Assembly: GCA_039704465.1 (NCBI GenBank)
Contig: JASFAU010000009.1
Location: 124,001 to 188,000 of the forward strand
Length of the DNA stretch: 64,000 bases
Direction: 5' to 3'
Source: Plasmodiophora brassicae
Taxonomy: Eukaryota; Endomyxa; Phytomyxea; Plasmodiophorida; Plasmodiophoridae
The notes under the pieces are model-generated. The model was not told the origin of the DNA and searched no databases. It saw nothing but the letters and a program-made list of their open reading frames with translations. Both the position numbers and the translations under genes were made by a program. Positions 1 to 14,500 of the stretch are shown piece by piece (the stretch's first letter is position 1; each line of letters starts with the position of its first letter).

Positions 1-3000
1 CTGAGACCAGACCAGGGTGTCCCCGACCTGCAATACACCTGTCGTCGTGACCATCAGCAGCATCGCGTCGGTCAGGGCACCGCCGACGCCAACTGAGAAC
101 GCCGACGACGTGCTCTTGTCAATGACGACGGTAGCCGACGACGCCGATAGCCGGAACCCTGTCGACCACTGCATGGCGCTGGCGCGAAGGTAGACCGTGC
201 TGACGACCGGGGCTTGAACCGATATGTTTGCCGTGCCAGCGAAGATCAGCTGACCAGAGCCAGCCGCGGCACTGTCCGCTAGGATGGAGAGCGTCGACCC
301 GCTGCCGGTCGTGCGCACACCCGTGTACAACTGGACGTTGCCCTGGGCGGACCAGGTCGCAGGGGCAACCACGTCGATGGCGCTGCGGGACCTCGGGCAC
401 AGCAGCAGGTTCGTTTTAGCCGAAAGCGTGGCGCTGGCGGCGAATGCAGTCCGCCCGCCCGACGTCGGATCGTAATCGCCATCCAGAGCGAGCTGCCCGA
501 CGATAGTCGTTATAGGGGCGTTGACAGCCAGCCCGGCCTCAGCGGTCGCATTCAGGCTGTCGAAGACGGACGACGCGCTGAACGTAATCTGCCCGCCGGA
601 AACACGGGCGTCCAGCTCGACCGACCCGACAACTGTGCCGGACGACAGCGCCCGGATCGTGATAATCTTGCTGATCAGCTTCCACGACGTCGACGTCGTG
701 ATGGATGCCGCCTCGGTCGACGATATGTCGACCCAGGTGCCAGACGACGACGACCCGCCAAACTGGATCGGCAACGTGCTCGTGCTGGAAATCGACACGC
801 TTGCAGTAGAGAGGGCCAGTGATGCGCCGTTGCCGATGACGACGTCGGCGCACGAAACCGAAAAGCTCGTCAGCGCCAGCGACACCGTGATCGTCGTCGA
901 CGCCGCGACGGTAAACGAGCCAGCCAGGTTGGCATCGTTATCCGCGAAGATCTGGACGTACCCGTTCGGCACGTGCAGCGCGGTGTTGACAGCGACGTTG
1001 CCGGCCGTGGACACGTACAGGTTCGCGTACACGGTCGTGGCCGACGTGGAGAACGTCACGGAATTCGAAGCCCGCAGGCTGAGCAGCGACTCCGAACGTG
1101 TCGATCGGTCAAACCCGACAACCGACAAATCTGAGACCAGGGTGTCCCCGACCTGCAATACACCTGTCGTCGTGACCATCAGCAGCATCGCGTCGGTCAG
1201 GGCACCGCCGACGCCAACTGAGAACGCCGACGACGTGCTCTTGTCAATGACGACGGTAGCCGACGACGCCGATAGCCGGAACCCTGTCGACCACTGCATG
1301 GCGCTGGCGCGAAGGTAGACCGTGCTGACGACCGGGGCTTGAACCGATATGTTTGCCGTGCCAGCGAAGATCAGCTGACCAGAGCCAGCCGCGGCACTGT
1401 CCGCTAGGATGGAGAGCGTCGACCCGCTGCCGGTCGTGCGCACACCCGTGTACAACTGGACGTTGCCCTGGGCGGACCAGGTCGCAGGGGCAACCACGTC
1501 GATGGCGCTGCTGCGGGACCTCGGGCACAGCAGCAGGTTCGCTTTAGCCGAAAGCGTGGCGCTGGCGGCGAATGCAGTCCGCCCGCCCGACGTCGGATCG
1601 TAATCGCCATCCAGAGCGAGCTGCCCGACGATAGTCGTTATAGGGGCGTTGACAGCCAGCCCGGCCTCAGCGGTCGCATTCAGGCTGTCGAAGACGGACG
1701 ACGCGCTGAACGTAATCTGCCCGCCGGAAACACGGGCGTCCAGCTCGACCGACCCGACAACTGTGCCGGACGACAGCGCCCGGATCGTGATAATCTTGCT
1801 GATCAGCTTCCACGACGTCGACGTCGTGATGGATGCCGCCTCGGTCGACGATATGTCGACCCAGGTGCCAGACGACGACGACCCGCCAAACTGGATCGGC
1901 AACGTGCTCGTGCTGGAAATCGACACGCTTGCAGTAGAGAGGGCCAGTGATGCGCCGTTGCCGATGACGACGTCGGCGCACGAAACCGAAAAGCTCGTCA
2001 GCGCCAGCGACACCGTGATCGTCGTCGACGCCGCGACGGTAAACGAGCCAGCCAGGTTGGCATCGTTATCCGCGAAGATCTGGACGTACCCGTTCGGCAC
2101 GTGCAGCGCGGTGTTGACAGCGACGTTGCCGGCCGTGGACACGTACAGGTTCGCGTACACGGTCGTGGCCGACGTGGAGAACGTCACGGAATTCGAAGCC
2201 CGCAGGCTGAGCAGCGACTCCGAACGTGTCGATCGGTCAAACCCGACAACCGACAAATCTGAGACCAGGGTGTCCCCGACCTGCAATACACCTGTCGTCG
2301 TGACCATCAGCAGCATCGCGTCGGTCAGGGCACCGCCGACGCCAACTGAGAACGCCGACGACGTGCTCTTGTCAATGACGACGGTAGCCGACGACGCCGA
2401 TAGCCGGAACCCTGTCGACCACTGCATGGCGCTGGCGCGAAGGTAGACCGTGCTGACGACCGGGGCTTGAACCGATATGTTTGCCGTGCCAGCGAAGATC
2501 AGCTGACCAGAGCCAGCCGCGGCACTGTCCGCTAGGATGGAGAGCGTCGACCCGCTGCCGGTCGTGCGCACACCCGTGTACAACTGGACGTTGCCCTGGG
2601 CGGACCAGGTCGCAGGGGCAACCACGTCGATGGCGCTGCGGGACCTCGGGCACAGCAGCAGGTTCGTTTTAGCCGAAAGCGTGGCGCTGGCGGCGAATGC
2701 AGTCCGCCCGCCCGACGTCGGATCGTAATCGCCATCCAGAGCGAGCTGCCCGACGATAGTCGTTATAGGGGCGTTGACAGCCAGCCCGGCCTCAGCGGTC
2801 GCATTCAGGCTGTCGAAGACGGACGACGCGCTGAACGTAATCTGCCCGCCGGAAACACGGGCGTCCAGCTCGACCGACCCGACAACTGTGCCGGACGACA
2901 GCGCCCGGATCGTGATAATCTTGCTGATCAGCTTCCACGACGTCGACGTCGTGATGGATGCCGCCTCGGTCGACGATATGTCGACCCAGGTGCCAGACGA

Positions 3001-5590
3001 CGACGACCCGCCAAACTGGATCGGCAACGTGCTCGTGCTGGAAATCGACACGCTTGCAGTAGAGAGGGCCAGTGATGCGCCGTTGCCGATGACGACGTCG
3101 GCGCACGAAACCGAAAAGCTCGTCAGCGCCAGCGACACCGTGATCGTCGTCGACGCCGCGACGGTAAACGAGCCAGCCAGGTTGGCATCGTTATCCGCGA
3201 AGATCTGGACGTACCCGTTCGGCACGTGCAGCGCGGTGTTGACAGCGACGTTGCCGGCCGTGGACACGTACAGGTTCGCGTACACGGTCGTGGCCGACGT
3301 GGAGAACGTCACGGAATTCGAAGCCCGCAGGCTGAGCAGCGACTCCGAACGTGTCGATCGGTCAAACCCGACAACCGACAAATCTGAGACCAGGGTGTCC
3401 CCGACCTGCAATACACCTGTCGTCGTGACCATCAGCAGCATCGCGTCGGTCAGGGCACCGCCGACGCCAACTGAGAACGCCGACGACGTGCTCTTGTCAA
3501 TGACGACGGTAGCCGACGACGCCGATAGCCGGAACCCTGTCGACCACTGCATGGCGCTGGCGCGAAGGTAGACCGTGCTGACGACCGGGGCTTGAACCGA
3601 TATGTTTGTCGTGCCAGCGAAGATCAGCTGACCAGAGCCAGCCGCGGCACTGTCCGCTAGGATGGAGAGCGTCGACCCGCTGCCGGTCGTGCGCACACCC
3701 GTGTACAACTGGACGTTGCCCTGGGCGGACCAGGTCGCAGGGGCAACCACGTCGATGGCGCTGCGGGACCTCGGGCACAGCAGCAGGTTCGCTTTAGCCG
3801 AAAGCGTGGCGCTGGCGGCGAATGCAGTCCGCCCGCCCGACGTCGGATCGTAATCGCCATCCAGAGCGAGCTGCCCGACGATAGTCGTTATAGGGGCGTT
3901 GACAGCCAGCCCGGCCTCAGCGGTCGCATTCAGGCTGTCGAAGACGGACGACGCGCTGAACGTAATCTGCCCGCCGGAAACACGGGCGTCCAGCTCGACC
4001 GACCCGACAACTGTGCCGGACGACAGCGCCCGGATCGTGATAATCTTGCTGATCAGCTTCCACGACGTCGACGTCGTGATGGATGCCGCCTCGGTCGACG
4101 ATATGTCGACCCAGGTGCCAGACGACGACGACCCGCCAAACTGGATCGGCAACGTGCTCGTGCTGGAAATCGACACGCTTGCAGTAGAGAGGGCCAGTGA
4201 TGCGCCGTTGCCGATGACGACGTCGGCGCACGAAACCGAAAAGCTCGTCAGCGCCAGCGACACCGTGATCGTCGTCGACGCCGCGACGGTAAACGAGCCA
4301 GCCAGGTTGGCATCGTTATCCGCGAAGATCTGGACGTACCCGTTCGGCACGTGCAGCGCGGTGTTGACAGCGACGTTGCCGGCCGTGGACACGTACAGGT
4401 TCGCGTACACGGTCGTGGCCGACGTGGAGAACGTCACGGAATTCGAAGCCCGCAGGCTGAGCAGCGACTCCGAACGTGTCGATCGGTCAAACCCGACAAC
4501 CGACAAATCTGAGACCAGGGTGTCCCCGACCTGCAATACACCTGTCGTCGTGACCATCAGCAGCATCGCGTCGGTCAGGGCACCGCCGACGCCAACTGAG
4601 AACGCCGACGACGTGCTCTTGTCAATGACGACGGTAGCCGACGACGCCGATAGCCGGAACCCTGTCGACCACTGCATGGCGCTGGCGCGAAGGTAGACCG
4701 TGCTGACGACCGGGGCTTGAACCGATATGTTTGCCGTGCCAGCGAAGATCAGCTGACCAGAGCCAGCCGCGGCACTGTCCGCTAGGATGGAGAGCGTCGA
4801 CCCGCTGCCGGTCGTGCGCACACCCGTGTACAACTGGACGTTGCCCTGGGCGGACCAGGTCGCAGGGGCAACCACGTCGATGGCGCTGCGGGACCTCGGG
4901 CACAGCAGCAGGTTCGCTTTAGCCGAAAGCGTGGCGCTGGCGGCGAATGCAGTCCGCCCGCCCGACGTCGGATCGTAATCGCCATCCAGAGCGAGCTGCC
5001 CGACGATAGTCGTTATAGGGGCGTTGACAGCCAGCCCGGCCTCAGCGGTCGCATTCAGGCTGTCGAAGACGGACGACGCGCTGAACGTAATCTGCCCGCC
5101 GGAAACACGGGCGTCCAGCTCGACCGACCCGACAACTGTGCCGGACGACAGCGCCCGGATCGTGATAATCTTGCTGATCAGCTTCCACGACGTCGACGTC
5201 GTGATGGATGCCGCCTCGGTCGACGATATGTCGACCCAGGTGCCAGACGACGACGACCCGCCAAACTGGATCGGCAACGTGCTCGTGCTGGAAATCGACA
5301 CGCTTGCAGTAGAGAGGGCCAGTGATGCGCCGTTGCCGATGACGACGTCGGCGCACGAAACCGAAAAGCTCGTCAGCGCCAGCGACACCGTGATCGTCGT
5401 CGACGCCGCGACGGTAAACGAGCCAGCCAGGTTGGCATCGTTATCCGCGAAGATCTGGACGTACCCGTTCGGCACGTGCAGCGCGGTGTTGACAGCGACG
5501 TTGCCGGCCGTGGACACGTACAGGTTCGCGTACACGGTCGTGGCCGACGTGGAGAACGTCACGGAATTCGAAGCCCGCAGGCTGAGCAGC
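1..5590 (-). other. Uninterrupted reading frame through five array units, open at the left edge
   Basis: Spacing between units 1 to 5 is 1125, 1128, 1125 and 1125, all multiples of three, and the minus frame has no stop from about 5590 down to base 1. That is roughly 1860 codons without a start or stop inside the segment. It begins just left of a one-base loss at about 5592 (GACTCGAACG instead of GACTCCGAACG). The 1128-base unit carries an extra in-frame codon near 1508 (GCTGCTGCG). This is the best evidence that the unit is meant to be read as one continuous frame. Confidence 0.8.
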
Positions 5591-8500
5591 GACTCGAACG
5601 TGTCGATCGGTCAAACCCGACAACCGACAAATCTGAGACCAGGGTGTCCCCGACCTGCAATACACCTGTCGTCGTGACCATCAGCAGCATCGCGTCGGTC
5701 AGGGCACCGCCGACGCCAACTGAGAACGCCGACGACGTGCTCTTGTCAATGACGACGGTAGCCGACGACGCCGATAGCCGGAACCCTGTCGACCACTGCA
5801 TGGCGCTGGCGCGAAGGTAGACCGTGCTGACGACCGGGGCTTGAACCGATATGTTTGCCGTGCCAGCGAAGATCAGCTGACCAGAGCCAGCCGCGGCACT
5901 GTCCGCTAGGATGGAGAGCGTCGACCCGCTGCCGGTCGTGCGCACACCCGTGTACAACTGGACGTTGCCCTGGGCGGACCAGGTCGCAGGGGCAACCACG
6001 TCGATGGCGCTGCGGGACCTCGGGCACAGCAGCAGGTTCGTTTTAGCCGAAAGCGTGGCGCTGGCGGCGAATGCAGTCCGCCCGCCCGACGTCGGATCGT
6101 AATCGCCATCCAGAGCGAGCTGCCCGACGATAGTCGTTATAGGGGCGTTGACAGCCAGCCCGGCCTCAGCGGTCGCATTCAGGCTGTCGAAGACGGACGA
6201 CGCGCTGAACGTAATCTGCCCGCCGGAAACACGGGCGTCCAGCTCGACCGACCCGACAACTGTGCCGGACGACAGCGCCCGGATCGTGATAATCTTGCTG
6301 ATCAGCTTCCACGACGTCGACGTCGTGATGGATGCCGCCTCGGTCGACGATATGTCGACCCAGGTGCCAGACGACGACGACCCGCCAAACTGGATCGGCA
6401 ACGTGCTCGTGCTGGAAATCGACACGCTTGCAGTAGAGAGGGCCAGTGATGCGCCGTTGCCGATGACGACGTCGGCGCACGAAACCGAAAAGCTCGTCAG
6501 CGCCAGCGACACCGTGATCGTCGTCGACGCCGCGACGGTAAACGAGCCAGCCAGGTTGGCATCGTTATCCGCGAAGATCTGGACGTACCCGTTCGGCACG
6601 TGCAGCGCGGTGTTGACAGCGACGTTGCCGGCCGTGGACACGTACAGGTTCGCGTACACGGTCGTGGCCGACGTGGAGAACGTCACGGAATTCGAAGCCC
6701 GCAGGCTGAGCAGCGACTCCGAACGTGTCGATCGGTCAAACCCGACAACCGACAAATCTGAGACCAGGGTGTCCCCGACCTGCAATACACCTGTCGTCGT
6801 GACCATCAGCAGCATCGCGTCGGTCAGGGCACCGCCGACGCCAACTGAGAACGCCGACGACGTGCTCTTGTCAATGACGACGGTAGCCGACGACGCCGAT
6901 AGCCGGAACCCTGTCGACCACTGCATGGCGCTGGCGCGAAGGTAGACCGTGCTGACGACCGGGGCTTGAACCGATATGTTTGCCGTGCCAGCGAAGATCA
7001 GCTGACCAGAGCCAGCCGCGGCACTGTCCGCTAGGATGGAGAGCGTCGACCCGCTGCCGGTCGTGCGCACACCCGTGTACAACTGGACGTTGCCCTGGGC
7101 GGACCAGGTCGCAGGGGCAACCACGTCGATGGCGCTGCGGGACCTCGGGCACAGCAGCAGGTTCGTTTTAGCCGAAAGCGTGGCGCTGGCGGCGAATGCA
7201 GTCCGCCCGCCCGACGTCGGATCGTAATCGCCATCCAGAGCGAGCTGCCCGACGATAGTCGTTATAGGGGCGTTGACAGCCAGCCCGGCCTCAGCGGTCG
7301 CATTCAGGCTGTCGAAGACGGACGACGCGCTGAACGTAATCTGCCCGCCGGAAACACGGGCGTCCAGCTCGACCGACCCGACAACTGTGCCGGACGACAG
7401 CGCCCGGATCGTGATAATCTTGCTGATCAGCTTCCACGACGTCGACGTCGTGATGGATGCCGCCTCGGTCGACGATATGTCGACCCAGGTGCCAGACGAC
7501 GACGACCCGCCAGGAACTGGATCGGCAACGTGCTCGTGCTGGAAATCGACACGCTTGCAGTAGAGAGGGCCAGTGATGCGCCGTTGCCGATGACGACGTC
7601 GGCGCACGAAACCGAAAAGCTCGTCAGCGCCAGCGACACCGTGATCGTCGTCGACGCCGCGACGGTAAACGAGCCAGCCAGGTTGGCATCGTTATCCGCG
7701 AAGATCTGGACGTACCCGTTCGGCACGTGCAGCGCGGTGTTGACAGCGACGTTGCCGGCCGTGGACACGTACAGGTTCGCGTACACGGTCGTGGCCGACG
7801 TGGAGAACGTCACGGAATTCGAAGCCCGCAGGCTGAGCAGCGACTCCGAACGTGTCGATCGGTCAAACCCGACAACCGACAAATCTGAGACCAGGGTGTC
7901 CCCGACCTGCAATACACCTGTCGTCGTGACCATCAGCAGCATCGCGTCGGTCAGGGCACCGCCGACGCCAACTGAGAACGCCGACGACGTGCTCTTGTCA
8001 ATGACGACGGTAGCCGACGACGCCGATAGCCGGAACCCTGTCGACCACTGCATGGCGCTGGCGCGAAGGTAGACCGTGCTGACGACCGGGGCTTGAACCG
8101 ATATGTTTGCCGTGCCAGCGAAGATCAGCTGACCAGAGCCAGCCGCGGCACTGTCCGCTAGGATGGAGAGCGTCGACCCGCTGCCGGTCGTGCGCACACC
8201 CGTGTACAACTGGACGTTGCCCTGGGCGGACCAGGTCGCAGGGGCAACCACGTCGATGGCGCTGCGGGACCTCGGGCACAGCAGCAGGTTCGCTTTAGCC
8301 GAAAGCGTGGCGCTGGCGGCGAATGCAGTCCGCCCGCCCGACGTCGGATCGTAATCGCCATCCAGAGCGAGCTGCCCGACGATAGTCGTTATAGGGGCGT
8401 TGACAGCCAGCCCGGCCTCAGCGGTCGCATTCAGGCTGTCGAAGACGGACGACGCGCTGAACGTAATCTGCCCGCCGGAAACACGGGCGTCCAGCTCGAC

Positions 8501-11500
8501 CGACCCGACAACTGTGCCGGACGACAGCGCCCGGATCGTGATAATCTTGCTGATCAGCTTCCACGACGTCGACGTCGTGATGGATGCCGCCTCGGTCGAC
8601 GATATGTCGACCCAGGTGCCAGACGACGACGACCCGCCAAACTGGATCGGCAACGTGCTCGTGCTGGAAATCGACACGCTTGCAGTAGAGAGGGCCAGTG
8701 ATGCGCCGTTGCCGATGACGACGTCGGCGCACGAAACCGAAAAGCTCGTCAGCGCCAGCGACACCGTGATCGTCGTCGACGCCGCGACGGTAAACGAGCC
8801 AGCCAGGTTGGCATCGTTATCCGCGAAGATCTGGACGTACCCGTTCGGCACGTGCAGCGCGGTGTTGACAGCGACGTTGCCGGCCGTGGACACGTACAGG
8901 TTCGCGTACACGGTCGTGGCCGACGTGGAGAACGTCACGGAATTCGAAGCCCGCAGGCTGAGCAGCGACTCGAACGTGTCGATCGGTCAAACCCGACAAC
9001 CGACAAATCTGAGACCAGGGTGTCCCCGACCTGCAATACACCTGTCGTCGTGACCATCAGCAGCATCGCGTCGGTCAGGGCACCGCCGACGCCAACTGAG
9101 AACGCCGACGACGTGCTCTTGTCAATGACGACGGTAGCCGACGACGCCGATAGCCGGAACCCTGTCGACCACTGCATGGCGCTGGCGCGAAGGTAGACCG
9201 TGCTGACGACCGGGGCTTGAACCGATATGTTTGCCGTGCCAGCGAAGATCAGCTGACCAGAGCCAGCCGCGGCACTGTCCGCTAGGATGGAGAGCGTCGA
9301 CCCGCTGCCGGTCGTGCGCACACCCGTGTACAACTGGACGTTGCCCTGGGCGGACCAGGTCGCAGGGGCAACCACGTCGATGGCGCTGCGGGACCTCGGG
9401 CACAGCAGCAGGTTCGTTTTAGCCGAAAGCGTGGCGCTGGCGGCGAATGCAGTCCGCCCGCCCGACGTCGGATCGTAATCGCCATCCAGAGCGAGCTGCC
9501 CGACGATAGTCGTTATAGGGGCGTTGACAGCCAGCCCGGCCTCAGCGGTCGCATTCAGGCTGTCGAAGACGGACGACGCGCTGAACGTAATCTGCCCGCC
9601 GGAAACACGGGCGTCAGCTCGACCGACCCGACAACTGTGCCGGACGACAGCGCCCGGATCGTGATAATCTTGCTGATCAGCTTCCACGACGTCGACGTCG
9701 TGATGGATGCCGCCTCGGTCGACGATATGTCGACCCAGGTGCCAGACGACGACGACCCGCCAAACTGGATCGGCAACGTGCTCGTGCTGGAAATCGACAC
9801 GCTTGCAGTAGAGAGGGCCAGTGATGCGCCGTTGCCGATGACGACGTCGGCGCACGAAACCGAAAAGCTCGTCAGCGCCAGCGACACCGTGATCGTCGTC
9901 GACGCCGCGACGGTAAACGAGCCAGCCAGGTTGGCATCGTTATCCGCGAAGATCTGGACGTACCCGTTCGGCACGTGCAGCGCGGTGTTGACAGCGACGT
10001 TGCCGGCCGTGGACACACGTACAGGTTCGCGTACACGGTCGTGGCCGACGTGGAGAACGTCACGGAATTCGAAGCCCGCAGGCTGAGCAGCGACTCCGAA
10101 CGTGTCGATCGGTCAAACCCGACAACCGACAAATCTGAGACCAGGGTGTCCCCGACCTGCAATACACCTGTCGTCGTGACCATCAGCAGCATCGCGTCGG
10201 TCAGGGCACCGCCGACGCCAACTGAGAACGCCGACGACGTGCTCTTGTCAATGACGACGGTAGCCGACGACGCCGATAGCCGGAACCCTGTCGACCACTG
10301 CATGGCGCTGGCGCGAAGGTAGACCGTGCTGACGACCGGGGCTTGAACCGATATGTTTGCCGTGCCAGCGAAGATCAGCTGACCAGAGCCAGCCGCGGCA
10401 CTGTCCGCTAGGATGGAGAGCGTCGACCCGCTGCCGGTCGTGCGCACACCCGTGTACAACTGGACGTTGCCCTGGGCGGACCAGGTCGCAGGGGCAACCA
10501 CGTCGATGGCGCTGCGGACCTCGGGCACAGCAGCAGGTTCGTTTTAGCCGAAAGCGTGGCGCTGGCGGCGAATGCAGTCCGCCCGCCCGACGTCGGATCG
10601 TAATCGCCATCCAGAGCGAGCTGCCCGACGATAGTCGTTATAGGGGCGTTGACAGCCAGCCCGGCCTCAGCGGTCGCATTCAGGCTGTCGAAGACGGACG
10701 ACGCGCTGAACGTAATCTGCCCGCCGGAAACACGGGCGTCAGCTCGACCGACCCGACAACTGTGCCGGACGACAGCGCCCGGATCGTGATAATCTTGCTG
10801 ATCAGCTTCCACGACGTCGACGTCGTGATGGATGCCGCCTCGGTCGACGATATGTCGACCCAGGTGCCAGACGACGACGACCCGCCAAACTGGATCGGCA
10901 ACGTGCTCGTGCTGGAAATCGACACGCTTGCAGTAGAGAGGGCCAGTGATGCGCCGTTGCCGATGACGACGTCGGCGCACGAAACCGAAAAGCTCGTCAG
11001 CGCCAGCGACACCGATCGTCGTCGTCGACGCCGCGACGGTAAACGAGCCAGCCAGGTTGGCATCGTTATCCGCGAAGATCTGGACGTACCCGTTCGGCAC
11101 GTGCAGCGCGGTGTTGACAGCGACGTTGCCGGCCGTGGACACGTACAGGTTCGCGTACACGGTCGTGGCCGACGTGGAGAACGTCACGGAATTCGAAGCC
11201 CGCAGGCTGAGCAGCGACTCGAACGTGTCGATCGGTCAAACCCGACAACCGACAAATCTGAGACCAGGGTGTCCCCGACCTGCAATACACCTGTCGTCGT
11301 GACCATCAGCAGCATCGCGTCGGTCAGGGCACCGCCGACGCCAACTGAGAACGCCGACGACGTGCTCTTGTCAATGACGACGGTAGCCGACGACGCCGAT
11401 AGCCGGAACCCTGTCGACCACTGCATGGCGCTGGCGCGAAGGTAGACCGTGCTGACGACCGGGGCTTGAACCGATATGTTTGCCGTGCCAGCGAAGATCA

Positions 11501-14500
11501 GCTGACCAGAGCCAGCCGCGGCACTGTCCGCTAGGATGGAGAGCGTCGACCCGCTGCCGGTCGTGCGCACACCCGTGTACAACTGGACGTTGCCCTGGGC
11601 GGACCAGGTCGCAGGGGCAACCACGTCGATGGCGCTGCGGGACCTCGGGCACAGCAGCAGGTTCGTTTTAGCCGAAAGCGTGGCGCTGGCGGCGAATGCA
11701 GTCCGCCCGCCCGACGTCGGATCGTAATCGCCATCCAGAGCGAGCTGCCCGACGATAGTCGTTATAGGGGCGTTGACAGCCAGCCCGGCCTCAGCGGTCG
11801 CATTCAGGCTGTCGAAGACGGACGACGCGCTGAACGTAATCTGCCCGCCGGAAACACGGGCGTCAGCTCGACCGACCCGACAACTGTGCCGGACGACAGC
11901 GCCCGGATCGTGATAATCTTGCTGATCAGCTTCCACGACGTCGACGTCGTGATGGATGCCGCCTCGGTCGACGATATGTCGACCCAGGTGCCAGACGACG
12001 ACGACCCGCCAAACTGGATCGGCAACGTGCTCGTGCTGGAAATCGACACGCTTGCAGTAGAGAGGGCCAGTGATGCGCCGTTGCCGATGACGACGTCGGC
12101 GCACGAAACCGAAAAGCTCGTCAGCGCCAGCGACACCGTGATCGTCGTCGACGCCGCGACGGTAAACGAGCCAGCCAGGTTGGCATCGTTATCCGCGAAG
12201 ATCTGGACGTACCCGTTCGGCACGTGCAGCGCGGTGTTGACAGCGACGTTGCCGGCCGTGGACACGTACAGGTTCGCGTACACGGTCGTGGCCGACGTGG
12301 AGAACGTCACGGAATTCGAAGCCCGCAGGCTGAGCAGCGACTCGAACGTGTCGATCGGTCAAACCCGACAACCGACAAATCTGAGACCAGGGTGTCCCCG
12401 ACCTGCAATACACCTGTCGTCGTGACCATCAGCAGCATCGCGTCGGTCAGGGCACCGCCGACGCCAACTGAGAACGCCGACGACGTGCTCTTGTCAATGA
12501 CGACGGTAGCCGACGACGCCGATAGCCGGAACCCTGTCGACCACTGCATGGCGCTGGCGCGAAGGTAGACCGTGCTGACGACCGGGGCTTGAACCGATAT
12601 GTTTGCCGTGCCAGCGAAGATCAGCTGACCAGAGCCAGCCGCGGCACTGTCCGCTAGGATGGAGAGCGTCGACCCGCTGCCGGTCGTGCGCACACCCGTG
12701 TACAACTGGACGTTGCCCTGGGCGGACCAGGTCGCAGGGGCAACCACGTCGATGGCGCTGCGGGACCTCGGGCACAGCAGCAGGTTCGTTTTAGCCGAAA
12801 GCGTGGCGCTGGCGGCGAATGCAGTCCGCCCGCCCGACGTCGGATCGTAATCGCCATCCAGAGCGAGCTGCCCGACGATAGTCGTTATAGGGGCGTTGAC
12901 AGCCAGCCCGGCCTCAGCGGTCGCATTCAGGCTGTCGAAGACGGACGACGCGCTGAACGTAATCTGCCCGCCGGAAACACGGGCGTCAGCTCGACCGACC
13001 CGACAACTGTGCCGGACGACAGCGCCCGGATCGTGATAATCTTGCTGATCAGCTTCCACGACGTCGACGTCGTGATGGATGCCGCCTCGGTCGACGATAT
13101 GTCGACCCAGGTGCCAGACGACGACGACCCGCCAAACTGGATCGGCAACGTGCTCGTGCTGGAAATCGACACGCTTGCAGTAGAGAGGGCCAGTGATGCG
13201 CCGTTGCCGATGACGACGTCGGCGCACGAAACCGAAAAGCTCGTCAGCGCCAGCGACACCGTGATCGTCGTCGACGCCGCGACGGTAAACGAGCCAGCCA
13301 GGTTGGCATCGTTATCCGCGAAGATCTGGACGTACCCGTTCGGCACGTGCAGCGCGGTGTTGACAGCGACGTTGCCGGCCGTGGACACGTACAGGTTCGC
13401 GTACACGGTCGTGGCCGACGTGGAGAACGTCACGGAATTCGAAGCCCGCAGGCTGAGCAGCGACTCCGAACGTGTCGATCGGTCAAACCCGACAACCGAC
13501 AAATCTGAGACCAGGGTGTCCCCGACCTGCAATACACCTGTCGTCGTGACCATCAGCAGCATCGCGTCGGTCAGGGCACCGCCGACGCCAACTGAGAACG
13601 CCGACGACGTGCTCTTGTCAATGACGACGGTAGCCGACGACGCCGATAGCCGGAACCCTGTCGACCACTGCATGGCGCTGGCGCGAAGGTAGACCGTGCT
13701 GACGACCGGGGCTTGAACCGATATGTTTGCCGTGCCAGCGAAGATCAGCTGACCAGAGCCAGCCGCGGCACTGTCCGCTAGGATGGAGAGCGTCGACCCG
13801 CTGCCGGTCGTGCGCACACCCGTGTACAACTGGACGTTGCCCTGGGCGGACCAGGTCGCAGGGGCAACCACGTCGATGGCGCTGCGGGACCTCGGGCACA
13901 GCAGCAGGTTCGTTTTAGCCGAAAGCGTGGCGCTGGCGGCGAATGCAGTCCGCCCGCCCGACGTCGGATCGTAATCGCCATCCAGAGCGAGCTGCCCGAC
14001 GATAGTCGTTATAGGGGCGTTGACAGCCAGCCCGGCCTCAGCGGTCGCATTCAGGCTGTCGAAGACGGACGACGCGCTGAACGTAATCTGCCCGCCGGAA
14101 ACACGGGCGTCAGCTCGACCGACCCGACAACTGTGCCGGACGACAGCGCCCGGATCGTGATAATCTTGCTGATCAGCTTCCACGACGTCGACGTCGTGAT
14201 GGATGCCGCCTCGGTCGACGATATGTCGACCCAGGTGCCAGACGACGACGACCCGCCAAACTGGATCGGCAACGTGCTCGTGCTGGAAATCGACACGCTT
14301 GCAGTAGAGAGGGCCAGTGATGCGCCGTTGCCGATGACGACGTCGGCGCACGAAACCGAAAAGCTCGTCAGCGCCAGCGACACCGTGATCGTCGTCGACG
14401 CCGCGACGGTAAACGAGCCAGCCAGGTTGGCATCGTTATCCGCGAAGATCTGGACGTACCCGTTCGGCACGTGCAGCGCGGTGTTGACAGCGACGTTGCC

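Larger units (their letters stand above)
1..9600 (-). repeat. Array block A: clean units, full-length frame sites
   Basis: The units here keep GTCCAGCTCG and CTGGACGTACC, the spellings that preserve the frame. An Ala/Thr codon varies between copies: TTCGCTTTAG near 1539, 3790, 4915 and 8290, against TTCGTTTTAG in the others. Breaks are rare: one-base losses at about 5592 and 8968, and a two-base gain at about 7513 (GCCAGGAACTGG). Confidence 0.7.

Noticed and set aside
521..1318. Plus-strand open frame of 265 codons repeated in many units
   Set aside because: It is the antisense shadow of the Ser/Thr/Ala/Val-rich minus frame. The minus frame is open through whole units, joins the unique 5' region and signal sequence, and matches the diverged unit residue by residue.
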